This document shows positions 35,951 through 44,997 of a DNA stretch of 64,000 nt, one piece after another. The position numbers and the translations under genes are program-made. The notes under the pieces are model-generated. The model had not been told where the DNA came from, made no database searches, and saw nothing but the letters and a program-made list of their open reading frames with translations. Where the stretch lies: NCBI GenBank assembly GCA_964618455.1, contig CAZUAQ010000015.1, positions 1 through 64,000 of the forward strand. The letters are read 5' to 3'. The first letter of the stretch is position 1; each line of letters starts with the position of its first letter. The DNA comes from CAZUAQ01 sp964618455 (lineage in GTDB: Bacteria; Planctomycetota; Phycisphaerae; UBA1845; PWPN01).

Positions 35951-38041
35951 CTATGGCGTCGTCGCGAGTTGAACGGCGGCATCCATGATCCTCACCCGTG
36001 AAGGCAGTACCGCCTGTTCCGCCGGTTTCGATGCCGGGATCGGGCAAGCGGCGGCGTGGACACGGGCCGTCGAAATCGCTCGCCCGGAGGACGCTGGCAT
36101 GATTCCTGACGTCACGGAAGCTATCAGTTCTCCCCCCCATCCGCCGAAAGCCTGTCCCTCCTCGACGACCAGCAGGCGTCCGGTGCGTTCGAGTGATTCC
36201 ACGATCGGCGCGGGATTCAGCGGGTAGAGTTGCGTCGGCAGGATCAGTTCGCAGGCCAGTTCCTCCTCGTTCCAAAGCTCCAGTGCCGCCTCTTCCAGCA
36301 GTGTCGCCGCTCCGCCGTAGGCCACGCAGGTCAACTGCGGTTCATCCGGAGGCCTGACGCGCACCGTCGGAAATGGCTCGTCCGTGATAAGGATCGACCA
36401 GCCCGGCGGAACTTCCGAAGTCGCATTCTGTGTGTAGAGCAACTTGTTTTCGATGAGCAGAGTCGGGCCATCGAGCTGTCCCGGCAGATGGCTGATGAAT
36501 ACTTGGGGGTCCAGCCGGTGATGGACAGCAAGAACGCGCGTGCCGGGAACGCCGATCAGATGTTTCTCCAGCGACTGGCTGTGCGTCGGGCCGTATCCGC
36601 GATAGCCGCCCATCGGGGTGCGAATCAACATCGGGACGCGGACCTGCCCATTGTACATCCAGGCGAACTTGGCAGCGTGATTCACCCACTGGTCGGCAGC
36701 CAGCATGAGAAAATCACCGAACATGATCTCCACGATCGGCCGCCACCCTTCGAGGGCGAGCCCAGTGGCCAGCCCGCAGATACCGGCTTCGCTGATAGGC
36801 GTGGAGAAGACGCGCTCGGGATAGGCCGTCGATAGCCCGGCGGTAACTTTGAACGCACCGCCATAGGGGTCCGCGATATCCTCCCCGATCATCAGGACGC
36901 GCCCGTCCTGCTGCATCGCTTCGCGCCAGCCGGCCCGCATTCCCTCGACGATGCGCTGCTTCGGAAAGGTGTACGGCTGCCAGCGGGGCGGATCATGTCC
37001 TCCATCTGACGTTCGTTCAATGCCGAGTGTGTCGGGCCGGGTGTATTCCGCGGCTTCGGCGAGCTGCACGGCGCGATCGAGACGCGCGTCGATGATCTCC
37101 AGCAGATGAGCGACGGACGGATCTCCCTGCTCGATCAGTTGATTCAACGGATCGCGGTCAGCGTACTCCGCGGTCAGGCTGATCGGCCGATCGTCATCCC
37201 CTTTGGAGTGCGCCTTGAGACGGAACGTACGCACGTGAAGCATGCCCGGCAGGCGATCCTGCCGAACTTGCTCGATCGCTTGTCGGGCGCGGGCAAAGAG
37301 TTCCGCCGGATGCCACGTGTCTGCCTTGTGATACGCCACGTCAAACGCACGGGCACGGGCTTCGATGGATCCGGCAAGCGTCTGCTCCTGGTCCGTAGAC
37401 TGGGCGATGCCGTTGTCCTCGACGACAAAGAGAAGTGGCAGTTCCCACTTGGAGACCAGATTCAGAGCCTCGTACACGACTCCCTCACCGAACGTGCCGT
37501 CGCCCAGGAAGACCGTGGCGATGCCGTCGGTTTGGCGAAGCTTGTGACTCATGGCCAGCCCGGCGGAGACGGGCACGATGCCCCCCTGCACGCCGTTGGA
37601 AAAGAATCCGTCGCGGCACAGATGCTGGCTTCCGCCTCGGCCGCCGCATACGCCCGTGGACCGACCCATGATTTCGGCGATGAGTCCTTCCACGTCGTCG
37701 GTCCACGCAAGGTAGTGGCCGTGCCCCCGATGGTTGCTGAAGAGAAAGTCACCGCGGCGCAGCGCCGCGCACACCGCCACGGCGGACCACTCCTGACCGA
37801 TGCATGTGTGTACGGTTCCGAAGAGCCGCCCCTCGCTGAACAGTTGAAGCAGGCGCTCCTCGGTCCGGCGAATGGTCAGTGCCTGGGTGATGACTTCGGG
37901 CGAGAGCGTCGCGCCGGCGGGTTCATGCCGATCGGCGGCCGACAACGAGGGGCTCTCTTCCCTTGTCTCGGCGGACGTCTTGTGCGATGGCGGCAACCGG
38001 CGCAATGCCGCTGACTTGCGTACGGAATCCAGAACATTCAT
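35951..38041 (-). CDS. Fused alpha-beta E1 component of a 2-oxoacid dehydrogenase
   Basis: The product is 696 residues from the ATG at 38041, which is chosen because the frame upstream of it does not resemble the family. The N-terminal half is an E1-alpha: HTCIGQEWSAVAV, FSNHRGHGHYL, GGRGGSQH, and the thiamine site GDG (180-182) to Asn210 in VVEDN. The C-terminal half is an E1-beta: MIGEDIADPYGGAFKVTAGL, TPISEAGICGLATGLALEG, RTPMGGYRGYGPTHSQSLE. Such proteins decarboxylate pyruvate or branched-chain oxoacids and pass the acyl group to an E2. No E2 or E3 gene is nearby, so substrate and partner are unknown. Confidence 0.85.
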   Translation of the reverse strand: MNVLDSVRKSAALRRLPPSHKTSAETREESPSLSAADRHEPAGATLSPEVITQALTIRRTEERLLQLFSEGRLFGTVHTCIGQEWSAVAVCAALRRGDFLFSNHRGHGHYLAWTDDVEGLIAEIMGRSTGVCGGRGGSQHLCRDGFFSNGVQGGIVPVSAGLAMSHKLRQTDGIATVFLGDGTFGEGVVYEALNLVSKWELPLLFVVEDNGIAQSTDQEQTLAGSIEARARAFDVAYHKADTWHPAELFARARQAIEQVRQDRLPGMLHVRTFRLKAHSKGDDDRPISLTAEYADRDPLNQLIEQGDPSVAHLLEIIDARLDRAVQLAEAAEYTRPDTLGIERTSDGGHDPPRWQPYTFPKQRIVEGMRAGWREAMQQDGRVLMIGEDIADPYGGAFKVTAGLSTAYPERVFSTPISEAGICGLATGLALEGWRPIVEIMFGDFLMLAADQWVNHAAKFAWMYNGQVRVPMLIRTPMGGYRGYGPTHSQSLEKHLIGVPGTRVLAVHHRLDPQVFISHLPGQLDGPTLLIENKLLYTQNATSEVPPGWSILITDEPFPTVRVRPPDEPQLTCVAYGGAATLLEEAALELWNEEELACELILPTQLYPLNPAPIVESLERTGRLLVVEEGQAFGGWGGELIASVTSGIMPASSGRAISTARVHAAACPIPASKPAEQAVLPSRVRIMDAAVQLATTP

Positions 38042-38161
38042 GCCGGTGTTATCGGCAGAAAACCTTGGAAACCGGCACGGATTTCGCGACCCACCACGCC
38101 GGCCGAGGCAGCGAGGTTTGCCAGGGAGCCAGGCCGTGTCCGTCTCGCCTGATCGCCGGCA

Positions 38162-38190
38162 TTGACGACTTACCGATGCTGACATAGATT
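38162..38190 (+). promoter_or_regulatory. Candidate promoter for tRNA-Ser
   Basis: TTGACG (38162-38167) and TAGATT (38185-38190), 17 bases apart, match the consensus five and four of six. RNA would start near 38197, about 80 bases before the tRNA. The spot lies between the start of the divergent E1 gene and the tRNA. Confidence 0.45.
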
Positions 38191-38275
38191 CACGTGGATA
38201 ATCCTGCGGAGCATACCCGAGCCGATGCCGACTCTCTGGACCGAGAAGGATCATCGGTTCAGTGGATGCGATTGT

Positions 38276-38363
38276 GGAGAGGTGTCCGAGTGGCTTAAGG
38301 AGCAGCCTTGGAAAGGCTGTGTACGGTTTATCCGTACCGCGGGTTCGAATCCCGCCCTCTCCG
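38276..38363 (+). tRNA. tRNA-Ser (GGA anticodon)
   Basis: The 88-base gene folds as a class II tRNA. The acceptor GGAGAGG (38276-38282) pairs with CCTCTCC (38356-38362), discriminator G at 38363. The anticodon stem CAGCC/GGCTG encloses TTGGAAA with GGA at 38310-38312. A long variable arm (GTACGGTTTATCCGTAC) and GGTTCGAATCC T-arm follow. CCA is not encoded. Confidence 0.97.
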
Positions 38364-38568
38364 TTTTATGAGGGAGCGATGCAACCAGAAGTAGCCCACC
38401 CCCAAGCGGTGGTGGACATTTCAGGGGGAATCGACTAGGCTTGTATGCGTTCAGTGGTCGATATAGCCATTGGATCACTGCCAGGACCGATGGCTTTTCA
38501 GGCCGCAGCAAGCGGCCGCCGCACTCCCAGGCATCATCCAACTTCCCAACGATAAGAAAGTACACTCA

Positions 38569-40035
38569 ATGAAGTTTCATGATTTCGGGCTCGCCGAGCC
38601 CCTCCTCCGGGCCATCCGGGCCGAAGGCTACGAATCCCCTACCCCGATCCAGACCCAGGCCATCCCCCCGGCGATTGAAGGGCGCGACGTCCTCGGCTGC
38701 GCCCAGACCGGCACCGGCAAGACCGCCGCCTTCTCCCTGCCCGTCCTGCACCGGCTCGGGCCGGGAGGCCCACAGGGACGCTCCGGCGAGAATCGACGGC
38801 CGGGTGGGCCCTCGCGCCGGGGAGATCATCGTCGCGGCGGCGGTCGAAGGCAGGCCGACCGCGGGCCGGACCGTCCGATTCGCGCTCTCATCCTCGCGCC
38901 CACCCGTGAGCTGGCCGCCCAGATCGGCGAAAGCCTGGAGAGCTACAGCCGACACACCCGCCTGCGCCATACCGTCATCTTCGGCGGCGTCAGCCAGCGG
39001 GCGCAGACCAATACGCTGCGCAGTGGCGTGGACGTCCTCGTCGCCACACCCGGCCGCCTTCTGGATCTCATGCAACAGGGATTCATCGATCTCCGCCGGA
39101 TCGAGATCCTCGTGCTCGACGAGGCGGACCGCATGCTCGACATGGGGTTCATCCGCGACATTCGCAAAATCGTCGCCCAGATCCCCACGCAGCGACAGAC
39201 GCTCATGTTCTCGGCGACCATGCCGAAGGACATCCGCCAACTGGCCGATGCGATCCTGAATAGCCCAACGTACGTGCAGGTGGCGGCGGTGTCGTCGCCG
39301 ATCGAATCGATCGAGCAATCCGTGTACTTCATGGAGAAGCGCGAGAAGCTGACCGCGCTGAAATCCTTCCTTCGCGAACAGACCGTCCTGCGGGCGCTGG
39401 TCTTCGCACGGACCAAGCGCGGCGCCGATCGCATCGCGCGGGACCTGACGCGCGACGGCATCGAAGCCGAGGCGATTCACGGCAACAAGAGCCAGAACGC
39501 CCGCACCCGGGCCATGCGCAAGTTCAAGTCGAATTCGCCCCCGGTGCTCGTCGCCACGGACATCGCCGCGCGTGGGATCGATGTGGATGAAGTCTCGCAC
39601 GTGTTCAACTACGAACTGCCCCACGAGCCGGAGACGTACGTGCACCGGATCGGCCGCACCGGCCGAGCAGGCGCGTCGGGCCTGGCCATCTCGTTCTGCG
39701 ACAGCCAGGAACGTTCACTGCTCCGCGACATCGAGCGGCTCATCCGCCGACGCGTTCCCACCGGTCCCGGGAGCAACAACGATTCCTCCCCGGACCCTGC
39801 CCCTGTCTCCGCGGCGACGGCCACCCTCGAGCGAGGCTCTTCGCCACGGAAGTCGACGCGCCGGCCCACCCGCAGTCGTCCCTCAGGCAGAAAAGACAAT
39901 GGCGGCTCGAGAAGAGCGGAGTTCGGTTCAGATGAGGGATCCAGGAGCGAATCCTCTCACCGACGTTCGTCCGGTCCGGGCAACCGCTCGCGCCGTCGGA
40001 ATCGCCGCCGCAAGCCGGTCCTGAATCAAAGTTGA
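38569..40035 (+). CDS. DEAD-box RNA helicase (RhlE-like)
   Basis: The 488-residue protein has all DEAD-box motifs in order: the Q motif (FHDFGLAEPLLRAIRAEGYESPTPIQ), AQTGTGKT at 45-52, PTRELAAQ, TPGRLLDL, VLDEADRMLDMGF, SATMP, and HRIGRTGRAG. The C-terminal 120 residues are a basic, disordered Arg/Ser-rich tail like those that bind RNA. Unusually, about 40 residues rich in Gly, Arg and Pro are inserted between motif I and motif Ia (about residues 64-105). The ATG at 38569 begins right at the domain; further in-frame sequence upstream is not coding-like. Confidence 0.92.
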   Translation: MKFHDFGLAEPLLRAIRAEGYESPTPIQTQAIPPAIEGRDVLGCAQTGTGKTAAFSLPVLHRLGPGGPQGRSGENRRPGGPSRRGDHRRGGGRRQADRGPDRPIRALILAPTRELAAQIGESLESYSRHTRLRHTVIFGGVSQRAQTNTLRSGVDVLVATPGRLLDLMQQGFIDLRRIEILVLDEADRMLDMGFIRDIRKIVAQIPTQRQTLMFSATMPKDIRQLADAILNSPTYVQVAAVSSPIESIEQSVYFMEKREKLTALKSFLREQTVLRALVFARTKRGADRIARDLTRDGIEAEAIHGNKSQNARTRAMRKFKSNSPPVLVATDIAARGIDVDEVSHVFNYELPHEPETYVHRIGRTGRAGASGLAISFCDSQERSLLRDIERLIRRRVPTGPGSNNDSSPDPAPVSAATATLERGSSPRKSTRRPTRSRPSGRKDNGGSRRAEFGSDEGSRSESSHRRSSGPGNRSRRRNRRRKPVLNQS

Positions 40036-40038
40036 GCA

Positions 40039-40059
40039 GGCACCGCGATTGCGGCTGCC
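40039..40059. terminator. Hairpin between convergent genes
   Basis: GGCA-CCGC (40039-40046) pairs with GCGG-TGCC (40051-40059, one bulged C) around GATT. It lies just after the helicase stop and before the 3' end of the convergent nitrilase-family gene. There is no T tract. Confidence 0.35.
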
Positions 40060-40078
40060 GCCGTGGCGATCCTACGCG

Positions 40079-40924
40079 TCAGCGCGGCGGGATCTGCAGA
40101 TCGTGATAGAGGATCTCTTCGCGGCCATCCCGATTGGCTTCGGCCAGCACGGCGCCGTCCGCCCCGTAGACGACGCAGCCGCCGGCGCAGTCGTAATCCC
40201 AGCTCTTGCCCACGCGGTTACTGACCAGCATCGGCGCGCCGATCCGCGCTGCCCGTTCGCCGAAGACTTTGATGGCGGGCAGCTTCTGGCGGTTGTTCGG
40301 ATAGAACACCAACTCCGGTTGCATGCCCTGGACGCGATCGATGCATCGGGCGGATTCGCCGTCAGCGCAGATCATGCACGTGGCGGTGATTCCGTCGATC
40401 GTGAACAGTTCCGGCCCCGTCCCCGGATCGTAGCGTGCCCATTCGTCGCGATAGCCCTCGTCCTTCCGCTCCGGGAAAAGCCATGTCTTGCGGTAGCAGT
40501 GGATCAGCCCGGAAGGGCCGACGAACACCTGGCTGATGTAATAACGGTCGCCGTCGCGCTCCGATAACCCGAAGCTGATGACGCAGTCCAGTTCCCGGGC
40601 GAGCCGGATCATCGCCTGGCTGGCGGACCCTTCCGGCACCTCTTGCGCCAGCTCCGCCAGGCGCGGCGTGTAATCCGTCAGTGTCCCCTCGTGGAACATA
40701 ATGATGCGTGCCCCGCCGGCCGCCGCCTCCCGCGCGAGACGTTCCATCTCCCGCAGGTTCCGCTCCGGCCGCTCCGCCACCGCATCAAACTGCACCAGCG
40801 CCACCCGCACTTCACGCTCCCGCTCCGATCGCCCCGTGTCGCGATCCGATTCCAGGCTCGCGCACGACGTGGCGAACATCAGCAGACATGCAGCAAGTGA
40901 CGGCGTGATGCAGTACCTCAGCAT
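40079..40924 (-). CDS. Nitrilase-superfamily carbon-nitrogen hydrolase, probable lipoprotein
   Basis: The 281-residue protein carries the nitrilase triad: Glu in IIMFHEGTLTDY near 79, Lys in CYRKTWLFPER near 145, and Cys in ATCMICADGES near 183. These enzymes cleave amide or nitrile bonds. The N-terminus is a signal-like segment ending in ATSC, a possible lipobox, which would place it outside the cytoplasm; most family members are cytosolic. Substrate unknown. It converges with the helicase gene. Confidence 0.82.
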   Translation of the reverse strand: MLRYCITPSLAACLLMFATSCASLESDRDTGRSEREREVRVALVQFDAVAERPERNLREMERLAREAAAGGARIIMFHEGTLTDYTPRLAELAQEVPEGSASQAMIRLARELDCVISFGLSERDGDRYYISQVFVGPSGLIHCYRKTWLFPERKDEGYRDEWARYDPGTGPELFTIDGITATCMICADGESARCIDRVQGMQPELVFYPNNRQKLPAIKVFGERAARIGAPMLVSNRVGKSWDYDCAGGCVVYGADGAVLAEANRDGREEILYHDLQIPPR

Positions 40925-41132
40925 TTTTCATCTCCAAGGACGTGAGTCGGCTCAGAAGTCGAGTGTAAGCTATTCCATGATGGTGTTCCCACGTGGTCTC
41001 ATGCACCATAGCCACACAAAGGGACTTCGTAGCAAAGAATTGCTCATGATTCAATGCGAACCGTTGGACGCCGGGCACAATGGACTCTATCTTGGTTCAA
41101 CAGACTCGGTACCCTGAAGACAGGAAAGCGAC

Positions 41133-42320
41133 GTGAGCCGTATTGATCCGCCCAGCTATCCACCCCCGCCCCCACCGGGGTACGCTCCGCCTCCTCCGCC
41201 GCCGCGTCGACCGCGGCCGTCCGGCGTTTCGCGCGGGCTCGTGTTCGTGCTGGTCATCATCTGCTTCTACTTCGCCTTCCGGACATTCTTCGGCGGTTTC
41301 GGCCGCCCTGCTTCCACGCCGCGACCGGTCACACCGCGCGGCGACCTCGCCGCCGATGAGGAATCGACGATCAAGCTCTTCCAGGAGGCGTCCGATTGCG
41401 TGGTCTACATCACCAACGCCGCGCTGCAGCGCGGCTTCCGCGGCCTGAGCCTGCAGGAAATCCCCCAGGGGACGGGCTCGGGTTTCATCTGGGACAACGC
41501 CGGGCACATCGTCACGAACTTTCACGTGGTGGCGGCGGCCAGCCAGGATCCCAACCGCAACAAGCTCAAGGTCACGCTGAGCAACCATACCACGTGGAAC
41601 GCGCAGATCATCGGTGTCGAGCCGGACAAGGACCTGGCGGTGCTTCAGATCGCGGCGGATCCGAGCATGCTCCCGCCGATCCCGGTCGGTGAATCGAATA
41701 ACCTGCTGGTCGGCCAGAAGGTCTTCGCCATCGGCAATCCTTTCGGGCTCGACCAGACGCTCACCACGGGGATCGTCAGCGCGCTGGGCCGGTCGATGCC
41801 GGCGATCACCGGGCGGACGATCGAGGATCTCATCCAGACGGATGCCGCCATCAACCCCGGCAACTCGGGCGGGCCGCTGATGGACAGCGCGGGACGCTTG
41901 ATCGGCGTGAACACTGCCATCATCAGTCCGTCGGGCACCAGCGCGGGCATCGGCTTCGCCGTGCCGGTCGATACGGTGAACCAGGTCGTGCCGCAATTGA
42001 TCCAGCACGGAAGGGTTATCCGACCGCAGCTGGGCGTCTATCTCGCCCGGGAGGAAGTCCTGCGGCGGATGGATGAGCCCGGGGTCATGATCGGCAATGT
42101 CCAGGCCGACAGTGGCGCGGAGCAGGCAGGGCTTCGAGGGATGCAACAAGGTGAAGACGGGCTGATCCTCGGCGATATCATCCTGAAGATCGATGATGTC
42201 GAAGTGAATTCCCGTGACGACATCCTGGATACGCTGGAACAGCGCAAGATCGGCGATACCGTCAAGGTGATGTACAAACGCGGCGAAGAAATCCAGGAAG
42301 TGGACGTCACACTCCAATAG
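41133..42320 (+). CDS. HtrA/DegP-type serine protease with one PDZ domain
   Basis: The 395-residue protein starts at GTG with AGGAAAG upstream. A proline-rich cytoplasmic stretch (PPSYPPPPPPGYAPPPPPPR) precedes one membrane segment (LVFVLVIICFYFAF), so it is membrane-anchored. The trypsin-like domain has His131 (NFHVV), Asp167 (DKDLAVL) and Ser245 (GNSGGP), and one PDZ domain follows (about 300-390, ILGDIILKIDDVEV). It probably degrades misfolded envelope proteins. It is followed by an enolase-superfamily gene after 60 bases, possibly in one operon. Confidence 0.93.
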   Translation: MSRIDPPSYPPPPPPGYAPPPPPPRRPRPSGVSRGLVFVLVIICFYFAFRTFFGGFGRPASTPRPVTPRGDLAADEESTIKLFQEASDCVVYITNAALQRGFRGLSLQEIPQGTGSGFIWDNAGHIVTNFHVVAAASQDPNRNKLKVTLSNHTTWNAQIIGVEPDKDLAVLQIAADPSMLPPIPVGESNNLLVGQKVFAIGNPFGLDQTLTTGIVSALGRSMPAITGRTIEDLIQTDAAINPGNSGGPLMDSAGRLIGVNTAIISPSGTSAGIGFAVPVDTVNQVVPQLIQHGRVIRPQLGVYLAREEVLRRMDEPGVMIGNVQADSGAEQAGLRGMQQGEDGLILGDIILKIDDVEVNSRDDILDTLEQRKIGDTVKVMYKRGEEIQEVDVTLQ

Positions 42321-42380
42321 CCGCAGAGCCCGGAATCGCGTGCCGCCTATGCCTGTCCTCATGAAGACACATCACGACGA

Positions 42381-43778
42381 ATGGATCTGATCACCGATAT
42401 TCGCGTTCGCGAGGCGGCGGTTCGCTTTGACGAATTCGCTTTACGGACGCCGTTTGTTCTCAGTCACGGATCGATCACCCACCTCTGCCGGGCGACGGCG
42501 AAGGTACGCGTCGAGGACGGTCACGGGCACTCCACCGAGGGACTCGGCATGATCTTTCTCAGCGATCTGTGGTCATGGCCGAGTACGAATGTGCCGTCCG
42601 CCGATCGTGTCCGGACGATGCGGGCGATTTGTGAAGTGATGGCGGACGGGCTTCCGAACGCGGCGAATGAGCTCGCCCATCCGTTCGAGCACGGCCTCCA
42701 CCTGGCGGAGACGTACGTCCCGTACATCACGAAACCCGCGGCGCGCGTGATGCGACTGCCCGAAGACGTGCCGCACCTGGCGGGGATGGTCTGCTTCTCG
42801 CCCTTCGACGCGGCCATGCACGATGCTTACGGCATGCTGCACGGGTGCAGTTCCTACGACACACTGAACCCGGCGTTGCTGCCCGATACGCTGGAGCGCT
42901 GGCTCGGCGAGGCGGGCGAGTCACGACACCTCAGCGAGTTCATCCGACGATCACCGGATTCGCGCCAGTTCGGCTGGCACGTCATCGGCGTACACGATGC
43001 ACTGACGCCGGCCGATGTGAGCAACCCGACGCCGGATGAGCTGCCGGACTGCGTCGAGGGATGGATCGAGCGTGAAGGGGTGTTCGGCTTCAAGCTGAAG
43101 ATCACCGGCACGCAGCCGGAAGCGGATGCCGCGCGCACTGCCGAGGTGTACCGCCTGGCACAGGCAACACATCCAAAGTTGAGCGAGCCGGCATCGATAC
43201 GTCTCGAAGTGGATGCCAATGAAGCGTACCCAACCGCCGAAGTCGTGGTTGAGTATCTTCAGAAACTGCGCGACATCTCGCCTGAAGCCTACGGCGCTCT
43301 GCAGTTCCTGGAGCAGCCCGTTTCGCGCGATGCCGATCCTTCAGCGATGGACCTTCGTGCCGTTTCCGCGCTGAAGCCGGTATTCGTCGACGAAGGGATG
43401 ACATCGTATCGCATGCTGCCGCGCCTCGAGCAGGCCGGGTGGAACGGGATCGCGCTGAAGACCTGCAAAGGGCACAGTTTCGCGCTGCTGAGTGCGGCGT
43501 GGTGCGATTTGCGCGGCTGGCCGTACGCGATGATGGACCTGACCAACCCCGGTTTGGCGGTCGTGCATGCGGCGGTGCTTGCCGGCCACCTGAACTCCTG
43601 TTCCGGGATCGAACTCAACTGCCGCCAATATGCCCCGGACGCCCTTGGCGAGATCTCTGAACACCTCCCGGGTCTGGCACGTATGACCGATGGATATTTC
43701 GACTTTACAATGTCTGACATCCGGGGGCTCGGTTATCCCGCCGCCATGCGAAAGCGGATGATCTCGCTGTTCGACTGA
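42381..43778 (+). CDS. Enolase-superfamily protein (mandelate racemase/muconate lactonising-like)
   Basis: The 465-residue protein looks like an enolase-superfamily barrel. A capping domain begins with FALRTPFVLSHGSITHL, the barrel has FKLKITG (Lys), EVDANEAY (metal Asp), FLEQPV (metal Glu) and VFVDEGM (third acidic ligand), and then IALKTCKGHSFALL. The metal ligands seem complete, so it may be catalytic. The exact subgroup is not one I recognise, and a substrate cannot be given. It lies between htrA and a membrane-protein gene, all on the plus strand with gaps of 60 and 37 bases. Confidence 0.72.
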   Translation: MDLITDIRVREAAVRFDEFALRTPFVLSHGSITHLCRATAKVRVEDGHGHSTEGLGMIFLSDLWSWPSTNVPSADRVRTMRAICEVMADGLPNAANELAHPFEHGLHLAETYVPYITKPAARVMRLPEDVPHLAGMVCFSPFDAAMHDAYGMLHGCSSYDTLNPALLPDTLERWLGEAGESRHLSEFIRRSPDSRQFGWHVIGVHDALTPADVSNPTPDELPDCVEGWIEREGVFGFKLKITGTQPEADAARTAEVYRLAQATHPKLSEPASIRLEVDANEAYPTAEVVVEYLQKLRDISPEAYGALQFLEQPVSRDADPSAMDLRAVSALKPVFVDEGMTSYRMLPRLEQAGWNGIALKTCKGHSFALLSAAWCDLRGWPYAMMDLTNPGLAVVHAAVLAGHLNSCSGIELNCRQYAPDALGEISEHLPGLARMTDGYFDFTMSDIRGLGYPAAMRKRMISLFD

Positions 43779-43815
43779 GAAGTAGGGATCTCGGAGCCCT
43801 GCCGAATCGTTTTGC

Positions 43816-44853
43816 ATGTACTGGATCGATCGCCTCGAGGTAACCGTGCCCGCAGACGAACCGCGTATCAGCTATGTCGGCCCGACGGCGGTGTGGTGGA
43901 TCCCCAAACCTCGCGGCCCGCGCACGTCGTTGCGGAATGCGGGGCTCGGATGGCTGATCGCCCTGCCGCTCACCGGATTCACCCTGGCGTGGATTCGCGC
44001 CCAGGGCGAGCCACTCTGGCCTTTCGGCCGTGACGTGATTTCACCTGCACAGATGGTGCTGCGTTACGAAATCGTGCTGCTGGTCTATCTGACTTACATC
44101 TCGCTTCGCTCCCTGCCCGGGTGGTGGCGGTACCGTCGCCAGGCCAAGCGCGACGTGTTGGCGATCGATGCCGCCCTGGGCGACGAGAAGTGGGAGCGTG
44201 CGGCATTGCTGGTCCATCGCTACTGTTTGTGCGTGTTTTCCCTTTGGAACCGTCTGCCCGGACGCGTAACGGCATGGGACAGCATCCTGCGAAAGCGAAT
44301 CGGCCGGCACCGGCGGTTCCACGTGTTTTTCCAAGGCCGCCCTCCTCCCCTGCCGACTGACGCCCGCTCGGGTTTCACACCGCACATCGTGCCACCGAAC
44401 CAGCCTTCGATGATCGTGCTCATCGGGTTGGTGCCGATCGGCCTGCTACTGCTGTTAATGATCGTGGAGGTCGCCCGCCAAGATAGGTGGGAATTGATTC
44501 TGACGTTCAACGTCGTGCTTCTTCTGACGGTCCTGATCAGCTATGGAGGTTATTTCGCACTGGCGCTTCTTGGGCGCTCCCATGACTACCGCCTGGCGCC
44601 CGGTACTTTTCAAGTCGTGCGTTTCGGCATCCTGCGGCGACACCCCCACATCGCCACGTACGATCTGCGCGCGGTCGACGTCAGCCTGGACATTTCGGCA
44701 CCCTGGGCAACGCTGCGGCTGCATTCCCCCGGGAGCCTCAAGGGACGCAACTTCTCCTTTCCCAAGAGCACAGAACACGTCGACGCCGTCATTCGGGCCG
44801 TGTTGTCCACGGCGCCCAGCCCTCCACTTCCCAGCGATGCGTTGATGGGATGA
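43816..44853 (+). CDS. Membrane protein of unknown function
   Basis: The 345-residue product has about four membrane segments (near residues 44-60, 83-100, 196-220 and 227-250). The regions between are basic and Trp/Arg-rich. The C-terminal 90 residues (GTFQVVRFGILRRHPHIATYDLRAVDVSLD) look like a pleckstrin-like bPH2-type module, which would fit a cytoplasmic tail; this is tentative. No catalytic motif is seen. It follows the enolase-superfamily gene by 37 bases. Confidence 0.55.
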   Translation: MYWIDRLEVTVPADEPRISYVGPTAVWWIPKPRGPRTSLRNAGLGWLIALPLTGFTLAWIRAQGEPLWPFGRDVISPAQMVLRYEIVLLVYLTYISLRSLPGWWRYRRQAKRDVLAIDAALGDEKWERAALLVHRYCLCVFSLWNRLPGRVTAWDSILRKRIGRHRRFHVFFQGRPPPLPTDARSGFTPHIVPPNQPSMIVLIGLVPIGLLLLLMIVEVARQDRWELILTFNVVLLLTVLISYGGYFALALLGRSHDYRLAPGTFQVVRFGILRRHPHIATYDLRAVDVSLDISAPWATLRLHSPGSLKGRNFSFPKSTEHVDAVIRAVLSTAPSPPLPSDALMG

Positions 44854-44885
44854 AAGAACCTGCAGGACCGACGATTAACGCCTGC

Positions 44886-44914
44886 TTTCATCTGTGGATG
44901 ACAACGACTATAAT
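44886..44914 (+). promoter_or_regulatory. Candidate promoter for metF
   Basis: TTTCAT (44886-44891), 17 bases, then a perfect TATAAT (44909-44914). RNA would begin near 44921, giving a leader of about 77 bases. The -35 is weak. Confidence 0.4.
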
Positions 44915-44997
44915 GGAATGTTACTTGTACTGACGATGGACCGGACTGACATTCACGAATCACACACCATGAACGACCAATTGACGAACGAAGGAGA

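Noticed and set aside
38251..38565. Minus-strand open frame of 104 codons including ERAGFEPAV and CSLSHSDTSP
   Set aside because: It is the antisense of the tRNA-Ser gene; this translated pattern is a well-known false protein.
41097..42362. 421-codon minus-strand open frame
   Set aside because: It covers the htrA gene on the opposite strand, whose catalytic residues are intact; GC-rich coding sequence often leaves the antisense frame open.
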